Shown here piece by piece: positions 50,051 to 63,130 of a DNA stretch of 64,000 nucleotides. The position numbers and the translations under genes were made by a program. Positions within the stretch are counted from its first letter, which is position 1, and each line of letters starts with the position of its first letter. The stretch lies in the NCBI RefSeq assembly GCF_000003855.2, contig NW_003101645.1:298770-362769 (forward strand), written 5' to 3'. The notes beneath the pieces were generated by a model, which was given only the letters and a program-made list of their open reading frames with translations, was not told where the DNA came from and searched no databases. The stretch is from Blastomyces gilchristii SLH14081. Its lineage: Eukaryota; Ascomycota; Eurotiomycetes; Onygenales; Ajellomycetaceae.

Positions 50051-50556
50051 TAGACTAACTGTGTGACTGTGTCTGAGACCAGAACCAGATTTTTTGATAG
50101 TTTTATTATCAATTTGACTGATCCCATTACACAGTTTTAACATTAGATAGTAGTCTCATACTGTTTCAGTGAGACTTACTGTCTACTCTTATCACATTTT
50201 TCAAATGAGATTATGATTTCCACTTCTCAATTTAAATTATTTTTATTACTTTAAATGACTTTAAATCTCATTTAAGTGTTATCAAAAAGTGTTACTTTTT
50301 AAAAAATTAAAAATAGTCTAAAAAAAACCTTAAAATGTCTAAAAATAGTAACTTTATGCTAAGAATGAGACTAAATGAGATCAAATGAGATCACTTTCTC
50401 ATTTTTTTCAAGTCATGATTCTATTTTAAGATCTGATATATAGTTACTTTGCATGTTTTTTTAATGACTAGTCTCAGCGGGATTCACATCAAGAAATGTA
50501 TGAGATCAGATCAAATGAGATCAAACATGAAATTCATAGTCCCGGCGGCCAGTCTA
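50051..50556 (+). mobile_element. hAT-like MITE copy 3
   Basis: 506 bp, ends TAGACTAAC and GGCCAGTCTA; 8-bp duplications ATTGTAAG (50043-50050) and ATTATAAG (50557-50564). Confidence 0.94.
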
Positions 50557-51504
50557 ATTATAAGTGATAGATCATGATTTTCAGAGGTTATAGCAATTAA
50601 TAATTCAACAGTTTAAGTGATTAATAAGATTATTCTAAAGATTTAGAGTGTCAGCACTGCATTCATTTTAATAAGTAAAAGATTGATAGACTTTAATTAT
50701 GTATACTACATGCTAGAACTATCTGTAAATCTAATCTCTACTGAGTTTATAAAGTGCTAGAGCTATATTCACTGTAATATATAAGTTAATACTGAGAACT
50801 ACTTTGAGTTTCTTATTATCTATTAATAGTGATATCTTCTATATTAATCTGTCTTATAATAACATTTACATTCTATCTGACAGCTTATTAACATTTCATA
50901 ATGTAATGAATAATCTGATATATAAAGCAGTGATATATATAGCTGTTCTGAAATTAAAGATAGTCTCAACAGATTACAATCTGAATACAGAGTCTTTAAG
51001 ATCTTTCAGCTGTGATGAGATTAAATAGTTAATTAACTCTAAGAATTCAGATACTGATTTCTTTATTATTTTATCTTTATCTTAATTATCTGCAGTTCTT
51101 TTGAAGCAGCTTCTGATAGATGAGTAATATCATTAACTTAGTTATATCAGTGAAAATAGTATATTGAAAATGATCAGAGATCTGTGATTTGATATTATTA
51201 TTATCAGTCTGAAAAAAATATCATTCTGTGTTATATATGTTAAGACTAAATAGAAACATTCTTTCTATAAGAATTTCACATCATATCATATTATCTGAAA
51301 GGTCTTGAAAATTTGAGTAAATATTTTCAGTAATGATAAGACTTTTAAAACTGAGAATAATATATTATCTTACACTGATAAGAAGCTTACAATGATAATT
51401 ACAGATAATATTATCTATATAAGATGAATATTTCTATTAAAATATAAGAATAAGATGTTGAGATATCTACAGATCTTCAATTAATTTATCAAAAATCTGC
51501 TAAG

Positions 51505-52010
51505 TAGACTGACTGTGTGATCATATCTGAGATCAGAATCAGAATTTTTAATAGTTTTATTATTAATTTAACTGATTTCATTACATGATTTTAATATTAG
51601 ATAGTAGTCTCATACTATCTCAGTGAAACTTACTGTCTACTCTTGTCATATTTTTCAAATGAGATCATGATTTTCACTTCTCAATTTAAATTATTTTTAT
51701 TACTTTAAATGACTTTAAATCTCATTTAAGCATTATCAAAAAGTGTTACTTTTTAAAAAATTAAAAATATTCTAAAAAAAACCTTAAAATGTCTAAAAAT
51801 AGTAACTTTATACTAAGAATAAGACTAAATGAAATCAAATGAAACCACTTTCTCATTTTTTTCAAGTCATGGTTTCATTTTGAGATTTGATATATAGTCA
51901 CTTTGCATGTTTTTTTAATGACTAGTCTCAGCGGGATTCATATTAAGAAATGTATGAGATCAGACTAAATGAAATTAAACATGACATTCATGATCTCAGT
52001 AGTCAGTCTA
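51505..52010 (+). mobile_element. hAT-like MITE copy 4 (heavily mutated)
   Basis: 506 bp, ends TAGACTGACTG and AGTCAGTCTA; duplications CTGCTAAG (51497-51504) and CTGCTGAG (52011-52018). The 5' GTCTGGGACCAGGACC of copy 2 reads ATCTGAGATCAGAATC here. Confidence 0.94.
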
Positions 52011-53399
52011 CTGCTGAGATGTAGTATTGCAATTATTCACTCAGACTATGAAGAATTGAATTCAAATGCAGTCACAGTATATATACTCAGTGAAGAAATA
52101 AAATAAGAGCTGACTCTCTCTTATACTTCACAGTAAGATAAAGTATCTGAATAATTAATTAATTTAATCATTGAGAAGTCTTAATTACTATTAATAGACT
52201 CTTTCACTTCTGAAAAGATGTGAGATAAGGTAGTTATTACAGTCACAGAGCTGCTTAATCTTATATCAATCTCAATCATATTGTATAAGAGCTCTGAAAA
52301 TACAAAGTCAATTACACTGTATAAAATCTGACTTGAAGCTCTATCTTCTGCATATGACATTTGCTAATGAAGTTGTAAAGTATTTTTAAAGATAGTTTTC
52401 AAGCTCATCAATAAGATAACTTTTTGTTTCAAAGAGTTGATTTTTGTAAAATATGATGATTTTATCAATTATAGATTGATGAATTTCTTCAATTGATATT
52501 TATATATATTAAAAGATATTATCTTTCAGAAGAATCTGTATCTTGCTGATTTATTAATACTGACTACATACAATCTGAAAATTCTTCTCAATGCAGTCTG
52601 TAAAGCAGCTGCAGTAATTTCTTCAGTGATATCAGATCTACTTACTATGATCTGTTAAGAGACCGCAGTGATTTCTTCAGTAATTTCTGATTCATTAATT
52701 AATGATCTGTTCATTGATGAGAAAAGCTGACCTGAGTGTTCATTATTTCTCATACTCACTAATAATTGATAAATTAACTATGAAATCTCTGTGAGAATAT
52801 CTATCTTTTTAATGCAGAATACACTGAACTTCTCTTAACTTATAGTTAAATCTGATGATTCTTCAATATCTACAAGAGATATCACTACAGTGAGAAAATC
52901 TACAGTAAGAGAATCTTCAGTGAGAAATAGTCTTGAGAATCTATCTTTCAATTCTGAGATTACTGCACTTTGAATTCTGAAAAATCTCACACACGCTAAA
53001 GCTTTCATGGAATGAAAATACTATTACAAGACCTGTGTTAAAGAGATCAACTGTTTAAAACAGATTAAAATCTAGTGACTGATTGAGAGACTATCACATA
53101 TAAGTATTCTTCACAGTTAATGAGTATTTGATAAAAAGTTCAATAACATAAGTGAGATTATTCACTATAAGACCTGCTGAATTATCTGCAGAAATCATCA
53201 ACAGAAGAGAATTAATTACTCTAGAATCTTTGCATCTGTTATTTCTGTATTCATCTCTCAAGCTCTTATAATAATCTCAGTATTTCAGAGATGATATATT
53301 CTGTAGATTGATATAATAACTGCTTTTTTAAACACTTAACTATCTGCTGATGAATAGATATATATGAATTAACTTACAGAATTCTGTGAAGACTGTGAT

Positions 53400-53904
53400 T
53401 AGACTGATCATGTGACCGTGTCTGAGACCAGGACCAGATTTTTTGATAGTCTTATTACCAATTCAACTGATCTCATTACACAGTTTTAACATTAGATAGT
53501 AGTCTCATACTGTTTCAGTGAGACTTACTGTCTACTCTTGTCATATTTTTTAAATGAGATCATGATTTTCACTTCTCAATTTAAATCATTTTTATTGTCT
53601 TAAATGACTTTAAATCTCATTTGAGTGTTATCAAAAAGCATTACTTTTTAAAAAATTAAAAATAGTCTAAAAAAACCTTAAAATGTCTAAAAATAGTAAC
53701 TTTATGTCAAGAATGAGACTAAATGAGATCAAATGAAATCACTTTCTCATTTTTTTCAAGTCATGATTTCATTTTAAGATCTGATATATAGTCACTTTGC
53801 ATGTTTTTTTAATGACTAGTCCCAGCGGGATTCACATCAAGAAATGTATGAAACCAGATCAAATAGAATTAAACGTGAAATTCATGATCCCGGCGGCCAG
53901 TCTA
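53400..53904 (+). mobile_element. hAT-like MITE copy 5
   Basis: 505 bp, ends TAGACTGATC and GGCCAGTCTA; perfect duplications ACTGTGAT (53392-53399, 53905-53912). Confidence 0.95.
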
Positions 53905-55023
53905 ACTGTGATAATCTTGTATATAAGTTAATACAGAGACTCTACAGCCTTAAGCAAGCAGTACTCTTATGATATAAGAAGCTGTAAAAGATGCTATTAT
54001 ACTCAGACTTCTGTATCAGTCTCTATGATACTGAACTATTTATTTATGATATAAGAGAGATCTATATAATTATCTATATAAATAATATTCATCTCTACAG
54101 TCTGAAAATCAATGATCTGAACTGAGTTAAAGCTGAAATTATTACTAATTACAAGATTAAGAATGTAGAAGATTTCAACTGCTATCTGAGAATAAAGATT
54201 AATAGAGATTTAACTTTATTAACATTGTCTCAATCTCTCTTTATAAGAAATCTTCTGAAGAAGTTCTTAATAAATACTGTTATTTTACATTCACTTCTAT
54301 AAAGAAGAATGTTGATTTTATAAATAATGATAAGAAACTAATTATATACACAGCAGAATTTACTCTACAGTTCTATTAATCTGATATTAAATCTCTGCAA
54401 TATCTAGTAATTAATACACATCTCAATGTAAGCTTCACTGCAGAATTTCTTGAATAATTCAACTCACAGTCTATATCAAAGAACTGAGCTGTATATAAGT
54501 ATACACTCTGATATCTACAAGATTCAATCAATGTAGATATAATTCATTACAGAGGTACTGATATTGAATCTGTAGCATATGCAGATACTGATTAAGCTGG
54601 TAGAGATTCAGAATCTCATTCAATTACTGATTATATCATCTATATAACAGATGACTCTGTTGTATGACAGAGCTGCTTGCAAACTGAGATCTTCAAATCA
54701 TTAACAGAGACTTAATATATTGCATTTTTCAAGACTGTATATAAGCTTATCTGTCTTTATAAGCTTCTAGAAGATACTGAATTCATTTCATCTCATCTTA
54801 ATAATATAAATAATGATAATCATCTCATTCTCATCACAGTTAATAATCTCACTTATATAATTTATGCTGATAATAAGTCTATTATAGAGCTATTCTCTTC
54901 TGAAGCAATTCTGCATCACTTGAAGTATATAGAGATCTGTTTTCACATTCTTCAGAATCTTATCTATAAGAATAAAATATCTATCTAATACATTTCATCT
55001 GCTGAGAATGCAGTAAATGAGCT

Positions 55024-55529
55024 TAGACTGACTGCTGAGACTATAAATTTCATATTTAATCTCATTTGATCTGATCTTATACATTTCTTAACATGAATTC
55101 CGCTAATATTAATCACTAAAAAAACATGCAAAGTGACTATATATCAGATCTTAAAATGAAATTAGAACTTAGAAAAAATAAGAAAGTAATTCTATTTAAT
55201 CTTATTTAGTCTCATTCTTAGTATAAAGTTACTATTTTTAGACATTTTAAGGTTTTTTTTAGACTATTTTTAATTTTTTAAAAAGTAATGCTTTTTGATA
55301 ATACTTAAATGAGATTTAAAGTCATTTAAAGTAATAAAAATAATTTAAATTGAGAAGTGAAAATCATAGTCTCATTTGAAAAATGTGATAAGAGTAGACA
55401 GTAAGTCTCACTGAGACAGTATAAGACTACTATCTAATACTAAAACTGTGTAATGAGATTAATTAAATTGATAATAAGACTATTAAATATTCTAGTTCTA
55501 ATCTCAGACACAGTTATACAGTCAGTCTA
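55024..55529 (-). mobile_element. hAT-like MITE copy 6
   Basis: 506 bp in reverse orientation, ends TAGACTGACTG and CAGTCTA; duplications AATGAGCT (55016-55023) and AATAAGCT (55530-55537). It interrupts the very end of the Copia D coding region. Confidence 0.94.
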
Positions 55530-55615
55530 AATAAGCTTACTAAATTACTTAAAATATTAAAATATACACATTGAAAGAAGAATATTAAAATAAAGAAGAT
55601 AGAGAAATAAAGACA

Positions 55616-57462
55616 TAAAAAATAATGTATCTTATTATAACATATAGAATCAAAGTAATGACTAGTCAGTGATATTATATAGAGATAGTTGTTTAAAGAG
55701 TTATATAAGTAAGCTTAACTATCTTACTTAAATAGTGAGCTTATAAGCTACAGAGTTATTATAAGAATATCACAGATAAGATACTTAGTATACTAAGAAG
55801 AGTATATAAGAAATACAGTAACTCTTGTATCTATTTCAGTAGAAGATAAAATAAATCACTGATCTCTTTAATTAAGAGTCAGTATCTAGTTATTCTATAT
55901 AGATAATAAGTGAATACTCTTCTCTTATTTTATAAGTAAGAATAGCTGAAGTAATATCTCAGTAATATCTTACTGTTATAAAAGAGTAATCTGCTAATCT
56001 TATATAAAAGTAGAGTTTTTATATTTACTAATTACATCTTTCTAAATTATATCTGAATAATATTATAAAGTGATTGAAAACTGATTTGAATAATCTGTGA
56101 AATAAATGAAATCATCTATAGAGAAGTAATAGATTATATAAAATTATAACAGAGTCTTAGTATAGTTAAGAGTATAATAATACTCTTCTCTTTAAGAGTA
56201 TAGTTCTGATATTCTTAAGATTATTAAATTAGAAATTATCTTTATTATATAGTAACAGTTATTAACTAATTTAACAGTATATACACTGTATATAATATAA
56301 AGAAATAGATGAGTTTCTCTGCTGACTGTGTAAATCTTCTTTTTCTCATCTCTGTTTAACTTAACTGTGTAATAAGTAAATTCTTTATATATTAATTAAA
56401 ATATGAAAAATGTAGTTAATAAGTGACTTACAGATCTCTTAATATATTTCATTCTATATATAAAACTTTCTATAAAAGTGATATATTTTAGAGACAAAGT
56501 TAACAGTAGTAACAGAACTTTTCAGAAAGATTCTTCTCTTCTATTACACTTTTTTTTTTCTCTTCTCAATTTGTAATAGTGAGTGTATGAATGCATTATT
56601 CTTGAAAGATAATAAGAGATTTATTTTAATACTTTCTAGTAAGTAATAAACATCTTTATGATGCAGCTGCAGTCTCTGTGACTATTAAGAAAGCTAGATT
56701 AAGAACAGAGACAGCAGTGTTGATAAGCTGCAGAAGTACTGCTTTTATTATCATATCTTCTTCTTCTTCTACATCTCTTACAGCTGCAGTGATAGTAGTT
56801 ATATCTTGCAGTAAAATGTTATTTCTTCTGCTGATTAGTTTGTTTATAATCAGTTCTTTTTCTATCTCTTTTATCACTGTTATAACACTGTCTCTCTCTT
56901 GAGTTAACACAGTAATGTATAACTCTGTGTAATTATTTAGAGAGAATCTTGAAGAGAGCTTGATTTCAGAAATAGTAACTCTGAGAAGTTTAATCTATAG
57001 TTTCTCTTTTATAGTATATCTGAGCTCTGCTTAGAATACTACTGAGTTAAGTTCACAGAGTCTTATAGTTTCTTTATCTTTTCTCTGTAAGAAGACTCTG
57101 ATACAGTTTCTGATCAGTATTATTATTTATCTATACTGTATTAAGTAGCTGAAGAAAGAGAGAATTTTATATATTTATCTCTTCTCTCACTTTTATTATT
57201 TCTGTTATATCTATAATAATAACTTCTATCTCTCTGTAAGTATTATTTTATAAGAAGATATTATATTACTTCTGATAAGAAGCTTAGATACTTAAGTAGT
57301 ACAGAGTAAGAGTCTTGAAGCTTCAAGTATTAATAAATTCTATTAAAACTGAGAAGATTTCTCTTACTCATCTGTAAAAGAAGATAAAAGTGTAAGTTTT
57401 TAAGATGAAAAAACATCTCAGAATGACTAACTTTAAAAAGAGATTAGTCAGCACTGCTGTTA
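55616..57462. other. AT-rich degenerate DNA, unassigned
   Basis: No readable domain. Short open frames on both strands at 56656-56910 look like a Glu/Ile-rich helical piece (VIKEIEKELIINKLISRRNN on the minus strand), possibly a transposon remnant. It was the target of the Gag-only element at 57468. Confidence 0.4.
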
Positions 57463-57467
57463 AAAGT

Positions 57468-57577
57468 TGTTAAAGCTACTATACAAGCTCTAACTCATGT
57501 GACTCACACACATATATTTAGCTTTCACTAGCTACTAGTTAAACAACAACAATCAATCATGTTCAACCTCTCTCACA
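57468..57577 (+). repeat. 5' LTR of the Gag-only element
   Basis: 110 bp, TGTTAAAGC...CTCTCACA. Confidence 0.92.
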
Positions 57578-57680
57578 GGTTATGAAGCTCTTGCACTTCT
57601 ATGAAGTGTTATAATCATGTAATAATCATACAATAAGCTTTTCAAATAGCTGCTTTTTTCATTCAAATATCTCATATTAA

Positions 57681-58865
57681 ATGCCTGTCAATATGAGATC
57701 GATCAATCATGAAGAGACTTCAGAGAATCAGATAGCTAAATTCTTTTCAACATTAATAACCACGCGAAGATGATGCAATAATCAAGCTCAAGATAATTCT
57801 TCAGAATCTGAAGATATGACAGATCATGATGAAGCCATCATTCTGAGACAGCTTATTGCTCAGAAGAATGAGAAAATACACTGAATAAGAACTGCCTCTG
57901 TCAATCAAAGCACTTCAGCTATAACTACTGTCAATGATGACAATGATCTAAGCCCTGATCTTACAGAATACCTTCAAAATCAAGATAATACTTCTGCACT
58001 GAGCAGAGTTCTTCAAGAATTCCGCGAATGCATTAAATACCTTCAAAAACCAGGTCTTCTTAAATCAACATCTGATTATCTCATTTGAAAGGAAGAGATT
58101 CTGCTTGTCATCAAGTAATCTCACACAGAAGATCTTCTGAATGCAACTACAAAACCCTTGAAGAATGTCTCTAAGAATATGAAATGATTCTGAGAGGAAT
58201 ACAACTTCTGACTATACAATTTTGTATAATCTTCTGTTTCTATTGAAGTCAAATCTCTTTTTACTATATCTTAAGATTCCCTAAGTTCTGCTGCTCTATG
58301 AAACATCATAGCAGCATTCTTTTCAGAACAGGTGGAAATCCGCAGAGCTCACCTGTTCAAGGAATTCAATGATATCAGTGTAACTGCCATCTATGATAGC
58401 TTCAATCACTTATTCATAGAACACCTGCTTGCAATTCACATTGAGTATATCTGTCTTGAATATGCTAATATCTCCAACTTCATATTCTTCAACAAGCTTC
58501 TCAACAGCCTTATCAAGAAGTGGTCAACCTTTATCAGAGATTGCATGAACTATGCAGCAAAGAATGATAATGTCACATCACTAGAAGATGATTTTCTTGA
58601 TCTCTGCAGGGATATACTACTCCGCCTGCTGTTGAATAACAAAAATGTCAGAGATGATACAAAGAATGCCAAAGACATCATCAAGAAGAATAAGAATAAT
58701 AAGAAGAATAACAAGAAGTGCACTCACTGCAAGCAGAATGATCATGAAGAGTCTTACTACTGATTTATACACTCTGAAAAGTGTTCTGTTGATTGGAAGA
58801 ATAGAACAAAGAATAATAATGAAAGCTCAGTGCCTACATACATCACTATTGAGCATGTCTACTAA
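57681..58865 (+). pseudogene. Copia-type Gag of the Gag-only element, with nonsense codons
   Basis: One frame from ATG 57681 to TAA 58865. It starts MPVNMRSINHEETSENQIAK, passes an acidic region (SSESEDMTDHDEA) and a helical Gag core (the 58332-58760 part has no stops: HLFKEFNDISVTAIYDSF, WSTFIRDCMNYAAKN), then a Lys/Asn-rich linker and zinc knuckle CTHCKQNDHEESYY, where the last C of CX2CX4HX4C is Y. About ten in-frame stops occur, mostly where tryptophan would suit. This is a capsid-like protein that would package RNA if intact; enzymes would have to come from another Copia element. Confidence 0.85.
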
Positions 58866-59276
58866 AATGATAATTATGATACTGATAATCATGATACTGA
58901 TAATTATAATACCCGGGCTGTTGAATGCTTATATGATAACTCAGAATAAAGATGATACTTCATGATAATCACAATAACTCATGATAACCAGGCCACTGAG
59001 TGTGCCTATATGATAACCACGGTAACAATAACAATAAAATGACAAAAATATGAGAAATGAGACCCCGCAGTGTTCAGATGACTGAGGGGGTAATACAGAT
59101 ACAGAAAGAACGGATTTGAGCGTTTTTTCTTGCATATTCGCGTGTATTTGCATGTATGAAGCTAGTCCTTATGAGAAACCTAGACTCTACTTTGTGTAAT
59201 TAATTATTATTGCAGATTTGAATGATTTGAGTGCTTTTAACTATGTGGGTTAACTGGCCTGCGTAGCATGAGAGAG

Positions 59277-59386
59277 TGTTAAAGCTACTACACAAGCTCT
59301 AACTCACGTGACCCACACACATATATTTAGCTTTCACTAGCTACTAGTTAAATAACAATAATCAACCATGTTCAACCTCTCTTATA
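59277..59386 (+). repeat. 3' LTR of the Gag-only element
   Basis: 110 bp partner of 57468-57577, differing by transitions only in my reading; ends CTCTTATA where the 5' copy ends CTCTCACA. Confidence 0.92.
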
Positions 59387-59391
59387 AAAGT

Positions 59392-61257
59392 ATTATAGAG
59401 ATAAATCACTGATCAGAGAAAATCTTACTTTAATTAAAGTAGATAACTGAGATACTTTATAAATTAATAAGTTAATACTTTATATATTTTTTATACTCTT
59501 CTATAGTATACTCTTCTGTGATACTACAGTACTAACTTTATAATAGATAAAGATACTAATACTGAAGACTTCAATAATGAAGAATAAGTTTAATAAGAAT
59601 ATAATTATTAATAAGTAGACTCTGAAGTGTCTCTTTTTACTTTTTCTACAGACTGTAGCTCTATTAGAATAGCAGTAGTCTGTAGATTAATAATATTAAT
59701 CTTTTATTAATTTTAAATATCTCTTTTCTCTAATCACTTCAGAAATTTTACACTTATATAGTCTTATTAAACTTCTAAAAACTCTTTAGAAGAAAATAGA
59801 AGAAGAGTGCTACAGAGTTTATAAAATATCAGCTTATTACTATAAGATTATCTCTAAAAAATTCTTTGAAAAAAATGAGAAGTCTTAAGTAATATTTCTT
59901 ATTCAATATCTCTAATATATAACAGAGTAGTCTCTACTAGTTATTTCATAGCTTATAATCTCTTTCTTAGTATTTTTTAAATACTTAAGTGATTCTTATA
60001 GACTGGCCGCTGAGATTATAAATTTCACATTTGATTTCATTTGATCTGATCTTATACATTTCTTGATGTGAATCTCACTGAGACTAGTCATTAAAAAAAC
60101 ATGCAAAGTAACTATATATGAGATCTTAAAATAAAACCATGACTTGAAAAAAATGAGAAAGTGATTTCATTTGATCTCATTTAGTTTCATTCTTAGTATA
60201 AAGTTACTATTTTTAGACATTTTAAGGTTTTTTTTAGACTATTTTATAATTTTTTAAAAAGTAACACTTTTTGATAACACTTAAATAAGATTTAAAGTCA
60301 TTTAAAGCAATAAAAATAATTTAAATTGAGAAGTGAAAATCATGATCTCATTTAAAAAATGTGATAAGAGTAGACAGTAAGTCTCACTGAGACAGTATGA
60401 AACTACTATCTAATGTTAAAACTGTGTAATGAGATCAGTCAAATTGATAATAAGACTATCAAAAAATCTGATCCTGATCTCAGACATAGTCACACAATCA
60501 GTCTAGATTCTTATAAATTCTCTGATAATGAATAATGTTCTTATTTAATAAGATATTAAAGCTTACTGTAATATATTCACTTATTTAATATTTTCTTTAT
60601 AAAATATTCAGTATTACTCTCAATCTTAATATTATTCAGCTGAGATAGTTTCATCTCAGAGTATTACTTATAGAGCTTTAAATAGAAAATATAAAAAATA
60701 AAATGAATTAATTTCAATTCTGAGAGTAATTTTAACTTATATATCTGTTTATTTATCACTTTTATTACTGAGAAAGATTCTAGTTACTACTTACTGAGCT
60801 TGTTATATAATTTTATTATCTTAATATTCTTTGCTGAAAGTAGTACTTAATTCTTCATTAAAAACTTTATTAAAAGATGTTTTTAATTATAGTATTCTAT
60901 TTACTATTTCTAAGTATAATAAATACTTTTCACTATCTTTTTATAAGTTTTATTTAAAAGTTTTGATCTTACTTTTACTTCTAATACTGAGAAGTACTTT
61001 ATTCTCTATATCTATTTAATATTCTGACTGTCTATTCTTTCTTTAAAATATTATTTATAATATTACTGAGTAATGAAGAATTATATTTATAATAAGTATA
61101 GAAAGAAGATACTTTTAAGATTACATTCTTTACATTATTATATATAAATTTAATAGTTAGAAGATGTTTAAGTCAATTATTCTGATAATATAAATAGAAT
61201 ACTTAAAGATACTGTTTTAATATCTGATTCTGATATTCAGTCTGATTATCTGTCTAT
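59392..61257. other. AT-rich degenerate DNA, unassigned, holding MITE copy 7
   Basis: Continuation of the host of the Gag-only element. No readable domain on either strand. A 62-codon open frame at 60831-61019 is hydrophobic and probably chance. Confidence 0.4.
59999..60505 (-). mobile_element. hAT-like MITE copy 7
   Basis: 507 bp in reverse orientation, ends TAGACTGGCCG and CAGTCTA; perfect duplications GATTCTTA (59991-59998, 60506-60513). Confidence 0.95.
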
Positions 61258-63130
61258 ATTATTATTATTATTATTCTTCAATTATAGATGTATGCAGTCA
61301 GAGACTATGACATCTACCTGAGAACTAAAAGTTCTCAGGGTTTTTCCTATATCTATAAAGTTAACTATTATACATTCACCAATTTCAGATATGCAAAATC
61401 AGAAAATTTCAGCTCAGAATACAAAAACTGTTTACAAATTGCAGTATTTTAACATCTTCTAATACTTTGAAATCATTTGACAATATTATGACAAAAGAAA
61501 AGAGAACACAGTCTTAAAGATAGACACATTAAATAGATAGATAGAAAAGAATAGAAAGAAAAAAGTAAAGTAAAATAAAGAGAGACTGTAATGAAACAAA
61601 TTATTAATAAGATAGTATATAGCTGTTTTAACAGACTATATCTGATCAATTTCCTCCTCTTCATATTCAGATATTTCTGAATTCAGTTATTTTCTTGTAG
61701 CTGCTTAAGTTTCTGATAGAAAGTCTATTAAGTATTTAATTCCTGTCTCAGTTGAGAATAAGAATCTTATATTTAATTGATTTAGATCATACTTGTCTTT
61801 CAATCTGACTCTGAGACTATTGTATAATGCACAGTGTATTACAATATACTCAGGATTCTCATTTGCATTGCAGATTGAGCATTCTATTGAATCAAATCTA
61901 TCATCAAATTTTTGTATATAAGATTTGAAATAGTCATATTCTAATTTCAGCTGTATTATAGATGAGAATATCTTCTTTTTACATTTAATTGAACAAGATT
62001 TTCACTTGGGTTTTGTTTCAAATCTTGAATAATGTATACTCTTCTTTTGTTTTTATCAGCTTTCATTTCACTTGTGTAAACAAGATTGTTTTATTTTTCT
62101 CTTTATAAAAGATCAGAATATAATTTTTTGAATAGATCTGCTTAATTCTGAATCTTTTTTTACAGCTGAATCAGTCAATTCATTACTATGAATATTTATA
62201 TAAGCAGGAACCCAGTGCAGATGAATTATCAGCTTTGATATTCTTCTCTTTTGAATTTTTAAAATGAAGTTTAAGATCAGTTCAAGATTCATTTAATTAT
62301 TATGAATCTGACTATTTTTAAGTCTTTTAAAGCAGCTTGACTATTAGAGAATATTCATATCTCTTTCAAACTATTTTCTCTTTTATAAGATTTTATTTTA
62401 ATAAGTTTGAAAGCTTTTACTATTACAAATAGTTCAGTGTCAAAGACTTCAGATTCACAGCCTAAATTTCAGAAATCTGAGATAAAATTAATATTATCTT
62501 CAGTATAAGCAATATCTGTGTCTAATCTATTCAAATTCTTATTTTTTAAGTCATCTGAATAAATCAGAATAGAGTCTTTTATATTGATTGTAGAAATTCT
62601 CTTTAAATACTATTCATATTCTTTCTCTTTAGATAGTTCATTTATTTGTAAGTTTATAAGAGATTCAAGCTTTTCTCTTCAGAGAGATAACTTCTCATGA
62701 TCAACTTTTTCAACATTTAAAGAAGAAAATTGATTTTTAATCAGTGAGTATAGTCTGTACAGTTGAGAAGACATTTTCTTTGAAGAATTATTTTCATTTC
62801 AATCAAGAAATCTATTTCAATTCAGTTTATTTTCAGAGTTAATTAATGAAAATGAAGAAGAGACTCTTTCTCTGATTATATAATTTAAGCTTATCTTTAT
62901 AACTCTCAGAGTATAGTTTATACAGGTCTTTTCAAATCTAATAGTAGAAGAAGAAATTGAAGCTTCAATTTTTATTGCTTTAATAGAAGATGATTTGAAT
63001 ACTCTCAGAATTCTTCTCAAAGCTCTGTTTTACAGACTTTGAAAGAGTTCAGTGAAATTTTCTTGATTATTTCATTAAACTTGAACTTTATAATCAGCTA
63101 CTGAGGTAATACAGGCTATATATAGCTGTC
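61258..63130 (-). mobile_element. Tad1-like LINE, 5'-truncated relic with (AAT)n tail
   Basis: Minus-strand reading: VADYKVQV near 63100; region 63020-62817 (LRVFKSSSIKAIKIEASISS, NYTLRVIKISLNYIIRERV), typical of the stretch between RT and RNase H in fungal Tad1 elements; RNase H at about 62570-62150 with NLGCESEVFDTELF and IIHLHWVPAYINIHSNELTD (usual HWVPGHxGxxGNExAD); a C-terminal zinc-like cluster near 61900-61840 (CSICNANENPEYIVIHCALY). The 3' end on the minus strand is (AAT)6, seen as ATT repeats at 61258-61275. The reverse-transcriptase half is missing. Trp-position stops show RIP-like decay. Confidence 0.85.

Larger units (their letters stand above)
48019..55615 (+). mobile_element. 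Ty1/Copia element D relic with four MITEs inside
   Basis: Plus-strand Copia remnants: RT at about 53930-54230 (YSLKQAVLL then a Trp-position stop, IIIYINNIHLYS where YVDD has become YINN, EDFNCYLRIKI); RNase H at about 54555-54730 (SVAYADTD, stop, AGRDSESHSITDYI, LQTEIFKSLTET; the usual motif is YADADWAGD..RRSTSGY and STEAEY); C-terminal end at about 54990-55610 (TKLLKILKYTH). The 5' part (48.4-49.9 kb) is presumably Gag, with a possible Cys/His cluster near 49690-49770, but not securely readable. MITE copies 3-6 sit at 50051, 51505, 53400 and 55024. LTRs could not be found, so both ends are approximate. Confidence 0.8.
57468..59386 (+). mobile_element. Gag-only LTR retrotransposon (TR-GAG type), 1.92 kb
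   Basis: LTRs of 110 bp at 57468-57577 and 59277-59386 (TGTTAAAGCTAC...); 5-bp duplication AAAGT (57463-57467, 59387-59391). A single plus-strand frame of 395 codons (57681-58865) encodes only a Copia-type Gag; no RT, RNase H or integrase lies between it and the 3' LTR. A GAGGGGG purine run at 59083-59089 could be the polypurine tract. Intermediate GC suggests fewer mutations than its neighbours. Confidence 0.88.

Noticed and set aside
56656..56910. Open frames on both strands as a gene
   Set aside because: Isolated in decayed AT-rich DNA, biased composition, no recognised domain.
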